NCBI RefSeq assembly: GCF_009379765.1
Contig: NZ_WHTD01000037.1
Span: 1-57,264 of the forward strand
Length of the DNA: 57,264 bases
From: Actinophytocola sp.
Lineage (GTDB): Bacteria; Actinomycetota; Actinomycetes; Mycobacteriales; Pseudonocardiaceae
Direction of reading: 5' to 3'
The notes under the pieces are model-generated. The model saw only the letters and a list, made by a program, of their open reading frames with translations, ran no database searches and was not told where the DNA came from. The position numbers were made by a program, and so were the translations under genes. How positions within the stretch are numbered: the first letter of the stretch is position 1; the number at the start of each line of letters is the position of its first letter. Shown here piece by piece: positions 47,673 to 55,989 of the stretch.

Positions 47673-48992
47673 GTGGCAGCTCCATCCACCGCCTGGCGTA
47701 ACTGGGCCGGCACCGAGTCGGCCGTGGCGACCGGCGTGACCCGGCCGCGCGACCTCGAGGGCATCGCGGACACGGTCACGCGTGCCGCGCGGGCCGGCAA
47801 GTCCGTGCGGGCCAGGGGCAGCGGCCATTCCTTCACCGCGGTGGCCGCGGCGCACGACATCGCGCTGGACCTGCGGGACTGGACGGGCGTCACGTCGGCC
47901 GACATCGACACCGGGCTCGTCACCGTGCGGGCCGGCACCACGCTGCGAGCGCTCAACGCCGAGCTGGATCGGCTGGGCCTCGCGATGACGAACCTCGGCG
48001 ACATCGACGCGCAGACCATCTCCGGCGCGATCTCCACCGGCACGCACGGCACTGGCGCGCGGTTCGGCGGCATCGCCACCCAGGTCGCCGGGCTGGAGCT
48101 GGTGCTGGCCGACGGCTCGGTCGTCACCTGCTCGGCCGACGAGCGGCCGGAGCTGTTCGCCGCGGCCCGGGTGAGCCTCGGCGCGTTCGGGGTGATCTCG
48201 ACGGTGACGCTGCGGACCGAGCCGTCGTTCGTGCTCGCCGCGCAGGAGCGGCCGGAGCCCCTGGAGGAGGTGCTGGCGGCGCTGGACGAGAACTGCGCGA
48301 CCCACGACCATTTCGAGTTCTACTGGTTCCCCTACGGCCCGCAGGTGCTCACGAAGCGCAACAACCGGCTGCCGGCCGGGACTCCGGCCCAGCCGCTGTC
48401 CAGGACGCGGCAGTTCGTCGAGTACGAGCTGATGGAGAACAAGCTGTTCGGCACGATGTGCCGGTTGGGCCGACGGGTGCCGGCGTTGGTGCGGCCGCTG
48501 AACAAACTGGCGTCGGCGGTGCTGTCCGAACGGTCCTATCGGGACGTTTCGCACCGGGTTTTCGTGACCAACCGGAGTGTTCGGTTCGTCGAGTCGGAGT
48601 ACGCGGTGCCACGCGAGGCTCTCGGCGAGGTGCTGGCGGAGCTGCGCAGGCGGGTGCCGCGGCTGGCCGATCCGGTGATCTTCCCGGTGGAGGTCCGCGT
48701 GGCGGCGGCCGACGACATCTGGCTTTCGACGGCGTACCAACGGGATTCGGCGTACATCGCGATCCACCAGTTCGTCGGCATGCCGTACCGGGAGTACTTC
48801 GACCTGTTCGAGTCGATCGTCGACGCGGTCGGCGGGCGGCCGCACTGGGGAAAGATGCACACGCTGGATGCGACCGAGCTGCGCGGCCGGTACCCCCGGT
48901 TCGACGATTTCGTTGAAATGCGAACGAAAATGGACCCGACGGGCGTGTTCGGCAACCCGTACCTGAGTCGCGTCCTAGGCGAGCTCGGCTAG
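47673..48992 (+). CDS. FAD-binding sugar-1,4-lactone oxidase (D-arabinono-1,4-lactone oxidase-like)
   Basis: 439 aa from GTG 47673, with GGGAGG 5 nt upstream. The FAD domain has SVRARGSGHSFTAV (His52, the position that carries covalent FAD in this family) and GDIDAQTISGAISTGTHGTG. The ALO domain has HFEFYWFPYG and the HWGKMHTL signature near residue 391. Homologs oxidise aldonolactones (gulono-, arabinono- or galactono-lactone) with oxygen or a dye acceptor. The C-terminal 18 bp overlap the convergent NAD-binding gene. Confidence 0.92.
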   Translation: MAAPSTAWRNWAGTESAVATGVTRPRDLEGIADTVTRAARAGKSVRARGSGHSFTAVAAAHDIALDLRDWTGVTSADIDTGLVTVRAGTTLRALNAELDRLGLAMTNLGDIDAQTISGAISTGTHGTGARFGGIATQVAGLELVLADGSVVTCSADERPELFAAARVSLGAFGVISTVTLRTEPSFVLAAQERPEPLEEVLAALDENCATHDHFEFYWFPYGPQVLTKRNNRLPAGTPAQPLSRTRQFVEYELMENKLFGTMCRLGRRVPALVRPLNKLASAVLSERSYRDVSHRVFVTNRSVRFVESEYAVPREALGEVLAELRRRVPRLADPVIFPVEVRVAAADDIWLSTAYQRDSAYIAIHQFVGMPYREYFDLFESIVDAVGGRPHWGKMHTLDATELRGRYPRFDDFVEMRTKMDPTGVFGNPYLSRVLGELG

Positions 48993-49628
48993 CGCGCGCT
49001 CGATCGGCACGTCTCCGCCGATGAGCTCCAGCACGCGACCGGCGGTCGACGGCGTGTCCAGGAGGCCGACGCATGTGGCGGCGACGTCGTCGCGGGTGAC
49101 CGCGCCGGGCGGCACCCGGTCGGCGAGCGTGACGCGTCCGGTGCCCGGGTCGTCGGTGAGCCTGCCCGGGCGCAGCACCGTCCACTCGAGACCGCGGGCC
49201 ATCAGATCCCGCTCCGCGGCGGCCTTCGCGCGAAGGTAGCCGGCGAAGGCCTGGTCCATGTTCGGGTCGTCGGCACGGTCCAGGCCCATTGCGCTGATCT
49301 GTAGGTAACGCCGCACGCCCACGGACTCGGCGGCGTCGGCGAGCAACACGGACGCGGCCCGGTCGACGGTGTCCTTGCGGGCCGAGCCACTCCCCGGCCC
49401 CGCACCCGCGGCGAACACCACGGCGTCCGCGCCGGCGACCACTTCGCCGACCGCGCCGGCGTCGGCACTCTCGAGGTCGAGCACCCGGGCGTCACCGCCG
49501 GCCGCGCGCACGTCGTCGACATGGTCGGGGTTGCGCACCAGCCCGACGACGGTGTCTCCGCGGCCGGCGAGGAGCTTCGTCATGCGCAGCGCGATCTTGC
49601 CGTGCCCGCCGGCGATGACTACGCGCAT
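48975..49628 (-). CDS. NAD(P)-binding atypical SDR (NmrA/YwnB-like)
   Basis: 217 aa from ATG 49628; the frame extends upstream but no closer binding site is found. The Rossmann start MRVVIAGGHGKIALRMTKLLAGRG has the GGxGxIA pattern of SDR_a5. RKDTVDRAASVLLADAAESVGVRRYLQISAMG and WTVLRPGRLTDDPGTG are typical of the family. It may act as a redox sensor or reductase with unknown substrate. It is followed upstream on the same strand by a hypothetical gene at a 2-bp distance, so both are probably co-transcribed. The TAG stop is in a CTAG. Confidence 0.88.
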   Translation of the reverse strand: MRVVIAGGHGKIALRMTKLLAGRGDTVVGLVRNPDHVDDVRAAGGDARVLDLESADAGAVGEVVAGADAVVFAAGAGPGSGSARKDTVDRAASVLLADAAESVGVRRYLQISAMGLDRADDPNMDQAFAGYLRAKAAAERDLMARGLEWTVLRPGRLTDDPGTGRVTLADRVPPGAVTRDDVAATCVGLLDTPSTAGRVLELIGGDVPIERALAELA

Positions 49629-49630
49629 GG

Positions 49631-50290
49631 TCAGGCGGTGGCGAGGATCTGCTCGTAGGCCAGCTCGGTGATCCACCGTTGGGTGCCGTCGACCCCGGCC
49701 GGCGCCCGGTCACCGCGACCCGGCAGGTCGAGGTCCACCTCGGGCCCGGGCTCAGCGCTGATCACGCCGACACCGTAGGCGCGGGCCCGCGGCAGGCAGT
49801 TGATCAGGTAGTCGTTGGTGAGCACCACGGACATCGGCAGCACCATGGCGGCGTCGCAGTACCGAAGGAACGGCACGGCGTTGACGAGGCCGGTGCGCCA
49901 GTGGCGGGTGACCGCGAGCGCTCCCACGATGCGCACGGCGGGCTCGGGGACCCGACCGGAGAACTCCGGCCAGACCCAGGTGGAAACCGTGGCCCGGTCG
50001 ACCTCGGGGGCCTGACCGAGGCAGATGCGCTCGGCGTGTGCGTCCGGCATGAGCTGCGCCACCAGGTTGACCCGGCGGCCGAGCAGCTTCATCTCCGGCA
50101 GTACGACCCCCTGCCAACCGAGCTCCCGCGCTGCCGCGGCGGCCAGCTCGTCGACCTCTGCCGGCAGCTCGACGGGAGGAACAAGTGGAGACGGCACCGC
50201 CGTCAGGTTGTCCACTGCCGCCGTGCGCCCTGGAATGCCCGTCACGAACTCAGCCCTCTCGATTACCGTCGCGCCGATCGGCTTCGCCAT
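49631..50290 (-). CDS. Conserved-looking hypothetical protein
   Basis: 219 aa from ATG 50290, with GGCAGGGG before it; the frame continues upstream but composition changes there. The middle is hydrophobic in short runs, with GVVLPEMKLLGRRVNLVAQLMPDAHAERI, WVWPEFSGRVPEPAVRIVGALAVTRHWRTG and VLTNDYLINCLPRARAYGVGVISAEP. No family is recognised. Asn-Asp-Tyr and repeated Asp/Glu/His may point to an enzyme. It probably shares a transcript with the downstream NAD-binding gene. An operator-like dyad lies at 50314-50334, 24 bp upstream of the start. Confidence 0.65.
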   Translation of the reverse strand: MAKPIGATVIERAEFVTGIPGRTAAVDNLTAVPSPLVPPVELPAEVDELAAAAARELGWQGVVLPEMKLLGRRVNLVAQLMPDAHAERICLGQAPEVDRATVSTWVWPEFSGRVPEPAVRIVGALAVTRHWRTGLVNAVPFLRYCDAAMVLPMSVVLTNDYLINCLPRARAYGVGVISAEPGPEVDLDLPGRGDRAPAGVDGTQRWITELAYEQILATA

Positions 50291-50313
50291 CCCCTGCCAA
50301 GCGCGGCGTTTTT

Positions 50314-50334
50314 TGGTACATGTCCGGAGTACCA
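50314..50334. promoter_or_regulatory. Operator-like dyad upstream of a hypothetical gene
   Basis: TGGTAC (50314-50319), 9 nt, GTACCA (50329-50334), 24 bp before ATG 50290 of the minus-strand gene. Perfect 6-bp arms. Confidence 0.4.
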
Positions 50335-50984
50335 GGTGGCGGGGCCCCAACCGCAGACGAGAACGGGGCTCCTGCGACCGACGGCGCTGAGCGGTCGGTG
50401 ACCGGTCGACGACCGACATTGGGACTTCTGCCCGGCAGTGCCGCCGTCTGGGTGAGTCGTGGGCTGGATGGTTGAACGCAGGGTCGCACCACGAGTTGCA
50501 CACAGGATTCGGCCGCACCACCGCGAAAGATCCACTTGAGGAGTTCGGACAGCCTGACCAGAAGATCCACAAGTGCGACCACTTTGGCGAAAGTCGTTGC
50601 GCCCCAACCCTTTCCTACCCGGCTGGACGGTCGGAAAAACTCCGACTCGTGGTGCGGCCCGCACCGATCCGGAAGAGAACCTTCCGCCCCAACCCACAGG
50701 AACGACGACAACCCCAGCCCGCCCGACGGCTCGGACAACTCACCCACCTGGCCCACGACGAACGGCACCACAAGGGGAAGGCCTCGGAGAAATGCCCGGA
50801 GGAACGCGGAAGAAACGGCTACCCGCCGAACAAAACCCGCAAGACCCCCGAGATAAACCCGACCCACCAACCAAAACCGCAGCGACTGAGCGGAAGCGCC
50901 CGCCGAGGCGAGCCCGCGAGCGAATGCCGAGAGCAACCCACGAATCCGCCCATGCCCGACGCCGAACGCGAGACCCAGCTGCTA

Positions 50985-51057
50985 CCGATGCCGAAGGCGA
51001 GACCCCACCCGGATGCCGAGCCCCTGATGTCGATGCCGAAGGCGAGCCCAGCTGGTG
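50985..51057. repeat. Imperfect direct repeats GATGCCGAAGGCGAG
   Basis: The block CGATGCCGAAGGCGAG occurs at about 50986 and about 51031, with partial copies before (GACGCCGAACGCGAG near 50959) and between (GGATGCCGAG near 51011). Origin unknown; it may be part of the trailing-repeat region. Confidence 0.5.
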
Positions 51058-51070
51058 AACACGGAAGGTG

Positions 51071-51128
51071 ACCACGCTGGGTCGGACGGAACTCGCACCG
51101 TGGGGGTTTGGGGGGCTCGGCCCCCCAA
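51071..51128 (-). repeat. tRNA-trailing G/C hairpin repeat, copy 3
   Basis: On the minus strand TTGGGGGGC-CGA-GCCCCCCAA (9-bp stem, 3-nt loop) is followed by CCCCCACGGTGCGAG and CCGACCCAGCGTGGTC. It begins 58 nt after the 3' end of tRNA-Leu, on the same strand, which is the same spacing as copy 1 after tRNA-Gly. Confidence 0.8.
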
Positions 51129-51186
51129 CATGATGACGACCGACCCGGCCCGCGCTCTCCGCGGGCACAGATATCCGGAGGTCGAG

Positions 51187-51269
51187 TGGGCGAGGGGGGA
51201 GTTGAACCCCCACGTCCTTACGGACACACGGACCTGAACCGTGCGCGTCTGCCATTCCGCCACTCGCCC
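51187..51269 (-). tRNA. tRNA-Leu (anticodon CAG)
   Basis: On the minus strand the acceptor GGGCGAG pairs with CTCGCCC. The anticodon stem CACGG/CCGTG encloses TTCAGGT, so the anticodon is CAG. A long variable arm (GTCC-GTAA-GGAC) is typical of tRNA-Leu. T arm GGGGGTTCAACTCCCCC; discriminator A; CCA not encoded. It reads CUG codons. The position next to fhaA agrees with a conserved actinobacterial arrangement. Confidence 0.96.
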
Positions 51270-51285
51270 GAGTGGAACGCCGAGA

Positions 51286-51291
51286 AGAGTA
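51286..51291 (-). promoter_or_regulatory. -10 box of the tRNA-Leu promoter
   Basis: TACTCT on the minus strand, 16 nt before the tRNA 5' end. No clear -35 hexamer. Confidence 0.45.
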
Positions 51292-51344
51292 CACGGTCCT
51301 CAACTGGGTTTGTACATCGCACTGTCCTCCAGGCCGTACCCGGA

Positions 51345-51350
51345 TACGAT
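51345..51350 (+). promoter_or_regulatory. -10 box of the fhaA operon promoter
   Basis: TACGAT, 34 bp before ATG 51385; GGAAGGAGG is the ribosome binding site between them. It is back to back with the tRNA-Leu promoter. Confidence 0.5.
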
Positions 51351-51384
51351 CGACCTAGGAGCACACGTGTGGAAGGAGGCACCC

Positions 51385-52551
51385 ATGGGCATCGGACAGC
51401 GGCTGAACCGCAAGTTGGAGAACCTCGTGGGCAACTCTTTCGCTCGTGTGTTCGGTGGCAACGTCGTGCCCCAGGAAGTGGCACAGGCGCTGCTGCGTGA
51501 AGGTGAGGTCAACGTTCGCGAGCTGGCCGGTGGTCGGCAGCTGGCACCCAACCACTACATGGTGCAGTTGGGCGCCGCCGACTACGACAACTTCGCTGGC
51601 GACGAGGACCGCACCACAGCGCTGCTCGCGGACTGTGTGGCGGAGTATCTCTCCGAGCACCAATGGGACACCTATGGTGACGTCGTAGTCTCCCTTGAGC
51701 GCTCCGACGCGCTGCACACCGGACAGTTTCGAATACGCTCGGCCGTCGACCCGGACGTCAAGGCTTCCGCCAGGGCTCCCGGGGAGAAGCGGTCAGCACC
51801 ACCCCGCAACGCAGGAGACCGATCCATGAGCCAGCCTCCCGGCCACGGCCAGCCGCCCGAGGGCGATCCTTACGGACAGCAGTACGGCTACGGCCAGCAG
51901 CAAGGTTACGAGCAGGGCTACGGCCAGCAGCAGGGCTATGACCAGGGTTACGGCCAGCAGCAGCAGGGCTACGGCCAGCAGCAGGGCTACGACCAGGGTT
52001 ACGGCCAGCAGCAAGGCGGTGGCTACGACCAGGGCTACGGCCAGCAGCAGCAGGGCTACGGCCAGCAGCAAGGTTACGAGCAGGGCTACGGCCAGCAGCA
52101 GGGCTACGACCAGGGTTACGGCCAGCAGCAGCAGGGCTACGGCCAGCAGCAGGGCTACGACCAGGGTTACGGCCAGCAGCAAGGCGGTGGCTACCAGCAG
52201 GGCGGCGACCCGTACGCCCAGCAGGGGTATGCCCCGCCGGCCGTGCAGACCGGCCCGCGGCAGCTGAACGCCAGCCTGCAGCTGGACGACGGCTCGAACC
52301 GGACGTACTCGCTCAAGCAGGGCGGCAACGTCGTCGGCCGTGGCCAGGACGCCGACTTCCGGCTTCCGGACACGGGCGTCTCGCGTCGCCACCTGGAGAT
52401 CACTTGGGACGGTCAGAGCGCCACCCTCGCGGACCTCGGCTCGACCAACGGCACCACGGTCAACGGCACTCCGGTGCAGACCTGGCAGCTGGCCGACGGC
52501 GACGTCATCCGCATCGGGCACTCGTCCCTCGTGTTCCGTACCCAGGGCTGA
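51385..52551 (+). CDS. fhaA: FhaA: DUF3662 and FHA-domain protein
   Basis: 388 aa. ATG 51385 follows GGAAGGAGG at 5 nt; an earlier in-frame ATG runs through the tRNA and is wrong. DUF3662 covers about residues 1-115 ([22 protein letters not shown]). A low-complexity linker (about 150-280) of Tyr-Gly-Gln repeats ([10 protein letters not shown]) follows. The FHA domain (about 295-385) has [25 protein letters not shown] and [12 protein letters not shown], the phospho-threonine site. In mycobacteria FhaA binds phosphorylated MviN and other PknA/B targets and controls peptidoglycan at poles and septa. It heads the conserved operon with fhaB, pstP, rodA and pbpA. Confidence 0.96.
   Translation: MGIGQRLNRKLENLVGNSFARVFGGNVVPQEVAQALLREGEVNVRELAGGRQLAPNHYMVQLGAADYDNFAGDEDRTTALLADCVAEYLSEHQWDTYGDVVVSLERSDALHTGQFRIRSAVDPDVKASARAPGEKRSAPPRNAGDRSMSQPPGHGQPPEGDPYGQQYGYGQQQGYEQGYGQQQGYDQGYGQQQQGYGQQQGYDQGYGQQQGGGYDQGYGQQQQGYGQQQGYEQGYGQQQGYDQGYGQQQQGYGQQQGYDQGYGQQQGGGYQQGGDPYAQQGYAPPAVQTGPRQLNASLQLDDGSNRTYSLKQGGNVVGRGQDADFRLPDTGVSRRHLEITWDGQSATLADLGSTNGTTVNGTPVQTWQLADGDVIRIGHSSLVFRTQG
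51890..52200 (+). repeat. Tandem repeats encoding [10 protein letters not shown] units in fhaA
   Basis: Dozens of related 9-30 bp units (TACGGCCAGCAGCAG, GGCTACGACCAG) give a Gln/Gly/Tyr-rich linker. A longer block is duplicated: about 51940-52037 and about 52096-52190 read almost the same. Confidence 0.85.
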
Positions 52552-52652
52552 CCGACACCGGGGCTGACCGACCCTCAATACTGAGCACAGGCACCGCGCG
52601 GGTGCCGGTGCCCCATACCATCGACCCCTACCGGCGGGAGCGTTCACAGCAG

Positions 52653-53114
52653 GTGCCAGAGCTTGTTGTGCAGCTGACCAGAGCAGGGTTTCTCGCCCTG
52701 CTCTGGTTGTTCGTGCTGGCCGCGTTGCGGATCGTTCGGTCCGACCTGTACGCCGCCGCCGGACTGAAGGTTTCGGTCCCGGGCTTCCGCCGCAGCACCG
52801 CGAAGAAGTCCCGGGGCGGCAAGGCGCCCCGGCAGATGGTCGTCACGCATGGCGCACTGGCCGGGACCAGGATCTCCCTGGACGGCCGGCCGATCATGAT
52901 CGGCCGCGCGGACGACTCCACGTTGGTCCTCGACGACGACTATGCGTCCACCCGGCACGCGAGGATCTCGCTGCGCGGAACGGACTGGTACGTGGAAGAT
53001 CTGGGCTCGACGAATGGGACGTACCTCGACCGGGCTAAGGTCACCGCACCCCTCCGGGTGCCTCTTGGTGTCCCGATCCGAATCGGCAAGACGGTGATCG
53101 AGCTACGGTCATGA
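52653..53114 (+). CDS. fhaB: FhaB: membrane-anchored FHA protein
   Basis: 153 aa from GTG 52653; a longer upstream frame lacks support. An N-terminal helix (FLALLWLFVLAALRIVRSDL, about 10-30) anchors it. The FHA domain (about 60-150) contains ISLDGRPIMIGRADDSTLVLDDDYAS, TRHARISLR and [15 protein letters not shown]. In mycobacteria FhaB (FipA) binds phosphorylated cell-division proteins. Its stop overlaps the pstP start (ATGA). Confidence 0.95.
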   Translation: MPELVVQLTRAGFLALLWLFVLAALRIVRSDLYAAAGLKVSVPGFRRSTAKKSRGGKAPRQMVVTHGALAGTRISLDGRPIMIGRADDSTLVLDDDYASTRHARISLRGTDWYVEDLGSTNGTYLDRAKVTAPLRVPLGVPIRIGKTVIELRS

Positions 53115-54532
53115 CCCTCGTCCTTCGCTATGCGGCCCGCAGCGACCGGGGCCTGGTCCGTTCCAACAACCAGGACTCCGTGTACGCAGGCCCGCGCCTG
53201 CTCTCCCTCGCCGACGGCATGGGCGGTCACGCCGCCGGTGAGGTCGCCAGCAAGGTCGTCATCGCGGCACTGGCGCCGCTCGACGACGACGAGCCTGGTG
53301 AGGATCTGCTCGCGCAGCTCCGGGAGGCCACCAACGCCGGCAACGGCGCCATCGCCGAGCTCGTCGCGGGCGACCCCGAGCTGGACGGCATGGGCACCAC
53401 GCTCACCGCGATCCTGTTCGCGGGCAGTCGCATCGGGCTCGTCCACATCGGCGACTCGCGGGCCTATCTGCAGCGCAACGGGCAGTTCGCGCAGATCACC
53501 CACGACGACACGTTCGTCCAGTCGCTCATCGACGAGGGCCGGATCACCGAGGACGAGGCGGCCACCCACCCGCAACGCTCGCTTTTGCTCAAGGCGCTGA
53601 CCGGGCACGAGGTGGAGCCGAACCTCACCATCCGCGAGGCCCGGTCGGGCGACCGCTACCTGCTGTGCTCCGACGGCCTGTCCGGCGTGGTCACGCACGA
53701 GACGCTGGCCGACACGATCAAGATCCCCGACGCGCAGGCGTGCGCCGACCGGATGATCGAGCTCGCGCTCAAGGGCGGCGGGCCGGACAACGTCACGGTC
53801 ATCGTGGCCGACGTGGTGGACATCGACTTCGGCGAGGACGCCCCGATCGTGGGCGGCGCCGCCGGCAACGGGCAGGACGACCAGCCGCCGCCGGACTCGC
53901 CGGCGTCGCGTGCGGGCGCCATCACCTCGCCGCGCATCGAGCCGGTCCGGGTCGAGCCCACCGAGCCGCCGGACCCGAAGGCCAAGCGCCGCAAGCGGAT
54001 CCGGCTGTTCGTGCTGCTGTTCGTCGTGCTGCTGATCCTCGCCGGCGGTGGCATCGCGACATGGGTCGTGGTGAACAACCAGTACTTCGTCGGCGAGGCC
54101 GACGACGGCGAGATCGCCATCTTCCAGGGCGTGCGCGGCAGCATCTTCGGCATCACGCTGAACAACCAGGTGCAGGGCTCGTGCGACCCGGACGTGCGGA
54201 CCTGCGACAAGTTCTACGTCGACGACCTGCGCCAGCTCGGCCGGGACGCGGTGCGGTCGGGCACCGAGAGCTTCGACAGCGTCCCGGACGCCCGCCAGTT
54301 CATCCAGGGCCTGCGTACGAACTACCCGCTGCCGACCTGTGAGTCGCTGATCAAGCAGCAGGAGCGGCAGGCGGGCGATGCCGCGCCACCGCCGTCGAGC
54401 AGCCGGCCGCCGGCCAAGCCGACCACGAGCGGCTCCGTCTCGCCGAACCCGACAGAGACCGCCGAGAAACCGGCCGAGCCGGAGCCCGGGGTCAACTGCC
54501 GCCAGCCGCGCGGGGACGAGGGCGGCGGCTGA
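53111..54532 (+). CDS. pstP: PstP: membrane PP2C-type Ser/Thr phosphatase
   Basis: 473 aa. The catalytic domain (1-240) has the metal motifs SLADGMGGHAAGEVAS (Asp35), HIGDSRAYLQRNG, CSDGLSGVVTH and GGPDNVTVIVADV. A juxtamembrane stretch rich in basic residues, one helix (about 295-320) and an outer domain of about 110 residues with paired Cys follow, ending in a Pro/Ser/Thr-rich tail. PstP removes phosphates from PknA, PknB and their targets. ATG overlaps the fhaB stop, and the stop shares a base with the rodA start. Confidence 0.96.
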   Translation: MTLVLRYAARSDRGLVRSNNQDSVYAGPRLLSLADGMGGHAAGEVASKVVIAALAPLDDDEPGEDLLAQLREATNAGNGAIAELVAGDPELDGMGTTLTAILFAGSRIGLVHIGDSRAYLQRNGQFAQITHDDTFVQSLIDEGRITEDEAATHPQRSLLLKALTGHEVEPNLTIREARSGDRYLLCSDGLSGVVTHETLADTIKIPDAQACADRMIELALKGGGPDNVTVIVADVVDIDFGEDAPIVGGAAGNGQDDQPPPDSPASRAGAITSPRIEPVRVEPTEPPDPKAKRRKRIRLFVLLFVVLLILAGGGIATWVVVNNQYFVGEADDGEIAIFQGVRGSIFGITLNNQVQGSCDPDVRTCDKFYVDDLRQLGRDAVRSGTESFDSVPDARQFIQGLRTNYPLPTCESLIKQQERQAGDAAPPPSSSRPPAKPTTSGSVSPNPTETAEKPAEPEPGVNCRQPRGDEGGG

Positions 54533-55989
54533 TGGCGCAGCCGGGGCCAGCGCCGTTGTTGGCAGCACAAGGCAGCGACACGCCAGGCAGATCGGCTCCG
54601 ACCCGGCGCGGTACCGAACTGGCGATGCTGGCGTTCGCGGCCGGCCTGGTCACCGGTGCGTTGATGCTCGTCGAGGCCAACCAGGAGCAGACGCTCACCA
54701 TCCGGCTGGTCTGGTACGGCCTCGCCTACCTGGCCCTGTTCGGCATCGCGCATGCGGCCGTCCGCAAGTGGGCGCCCTACGCCGACCCGCTGATCCTGCC
54801 GTGCGTTGCTTTGTTGAACGGTATCGGCCTGGTGATGATCTACCGGATCGACCTCGCCACGGCCGAGCGGGCGCTGCGCACGAACACCGAGTTCGAGAAC
54901 ACCGTGCCCAAGCAGATCCTGTGGACCACGATCGCGCTGGTGCTGTTCCTCGCCGTGCTCCACGTGATCAAGGACCACCGCACGCTCACCCGCTACGGCT
55001 ACACGTTCGGCCTGGTGGGCCTGTTCCTGCTCGCGCTGCCGGCGGTGCTCCCCGGGGTCATCGCGCCCACGATCAACGGCGCCAAGATCTGGCTGCGCCT
55101 GGGACCCGTGTCGATCCAGCCCGGCGAGTTCGCCAAGATCCTGCTGCTGATCTTCTTCGCGGCGTTCCTGGTGTCCAAACGCGACCTCTTCATGGCCGCG
55201 GGACGCCGGGTGCTCGGCATCGACCTGCCGCGGGCTCGTGACCTCGGACCGATCCTGTTCTGCTGGGCGGTCTCGGTGATGGTCCTGGTGGCCGAGAAGG
55301 ACCTGGGCACCTCGCTGCTGTTCTTCGGCACCGTGCTGGTGATGCTCTACGTCGCCACCGAGCGGGCCATCTGGGTCGGCGTCGGGCTGGCCCTGTTCAT
55401 CGGCGGCTGCATGCTCGCCTACCAGCTGTTCGGCCACGTGCAGGTCCGGGTCGCGAACTGGCTGGACCCGTTCGCCGACTACGACGCCGGCGGCTACCAG
55501 ATCGCGCAGTCGCTGTTCGGCCTCGGCACCGGCGGGATCGGCGGCACGGGCCTCGGCGCGGGCCGGCCGGACATGGTGCCCCTCGCCAACAGCGACTTCA
55601 TCACCGCGGCGATCGGCGAGGAGCTCGGGTTCATCGGCCTGGCGGCGCTGCTGCTGATCTACATGATGCTGGCGATGCGCGGCATGCGCAGTGCGGTCGC
55701 GGTGCGCGACACGTTCGGCAAGCTCCTCGGCGGCGGCCTCTCGTTCGCGCTGATCATGCAGGTGTTCGTGGTCGTCGGCGGAGTCACCAAGCTCATCCCG
55801 ATGACCGGCATCACCGCGCCGTTCCTGTCCGCGGGTGGCTCGTCGCTGCTCGCCAACTACATCCTCGTGGCGCTGCTGCTGCGAATCTCCGACGCGGCCC
55901 GCCGCCCGCAGACCGGGGCCAAGCCCAAGCCCGTGCAGCAGGCGCCGATCGCCGAGGCCCATACCGTGATGGTGGAGCGTCCCTCATGA
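54532..55989 (+). CDS. rodA: RodA/FtsW/SpoVE-family SEDS peptidoglycan glycosyltransferase
   Basis: 485 aa from ATG 54532. About ten to twelve membrane helices. SEDS motifs: GAKIWLRLGPVSIQPGEFAKI, KDLGTSLLFFG, GGYQIAQSLFGLGTGGIGGTGLGAGRPDMVPLANSDFITAAIGEELGF and LIPMTGITAPFLSAGGSSLLANY. It polymerises glycan strands from lipid II with its partner transpeptidase, encoded next. The long N-terminus and C-terminus are cytoplasmic and disordered. ATGA overlap with pbpA. Confidence 0.95.
   Translation: MAQPGPAPLLAAQGSDTPGRSAPTRRGTELAMLAFAAGLVTGALMLVEANQEQTLTIRLVWYGLAYLALFGIAHAAVRKWAPYADPLILPCVALLNGIGLVMIYRIDLATAERALRTNTEFENTVPKQILWTTIALVLFLAVLHVIKDHRTLTRYGYTFGLVGLFLLALPAVLPGVIAPTINGAKIWLRLGPVSIQPGEFAKILLLIFFAAFLVSKRDLFMAAGRRVLGIDLPRARDLGPILFCWAVSVMVLVAEKDLGTSLLFFGTVLVMLYVATERAIWVGVGLALFIGGCMLAYQLFGHVQVRVANWLDPFADYDAGGYQIAQSLFGLGTGGIGGTGLGAGRPDMVPLANSDFITAAIGEELGFIGLAALLLIYMMLAMRGMRSAVAVRDTFGKLLGGGLSFALIMQVFVVVGGVTKLIPMTGITAPFLSAGGSSLLANYILVALLLRISDAARRPQTGAKPKPVQQAPIAEAHTVMVERPS

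Larger units (their letters stand above)
50291..51186. other. Gene-poor 896-bp stretch
   Basis: No credible gene. Long frames on both strands (for example 50472-51071 plus, 50250-50936 minus) lack binding sites, known domains and the third-position GC of neighbours. Base composition is lower in GC than elsewhere. Imperfect direct repeats around GATGCCGAAGGCGAG (50985-51057) and the third G/C repeat copy (51071-51128) lie at the tRNA side. A dyad (50314-50334) near the left edge probably belongs to the promoter of the gene on the minus strand. Confidence 0.6.

Noticed and set aside
50250..50936. 228-codon minus-strand frame with hydrophobic runs
   Set aside because: Overlaps the start of the hypothetical gene in another frame, lacks a start signal, and the hydrophobicity is patchy.
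50472..51071. 199-codon plus-strand frame in the gene-poor gap
   Set aside because: No binding site, Pro/Arg/Lys-rich without pattern, part of it made by imperfect repeats.
51890..52200. Possible CRISPR or satellite array
   Set aside because: Repeats are codon-phased within fhaA and encode the Gln/Gly/Tyr linker.
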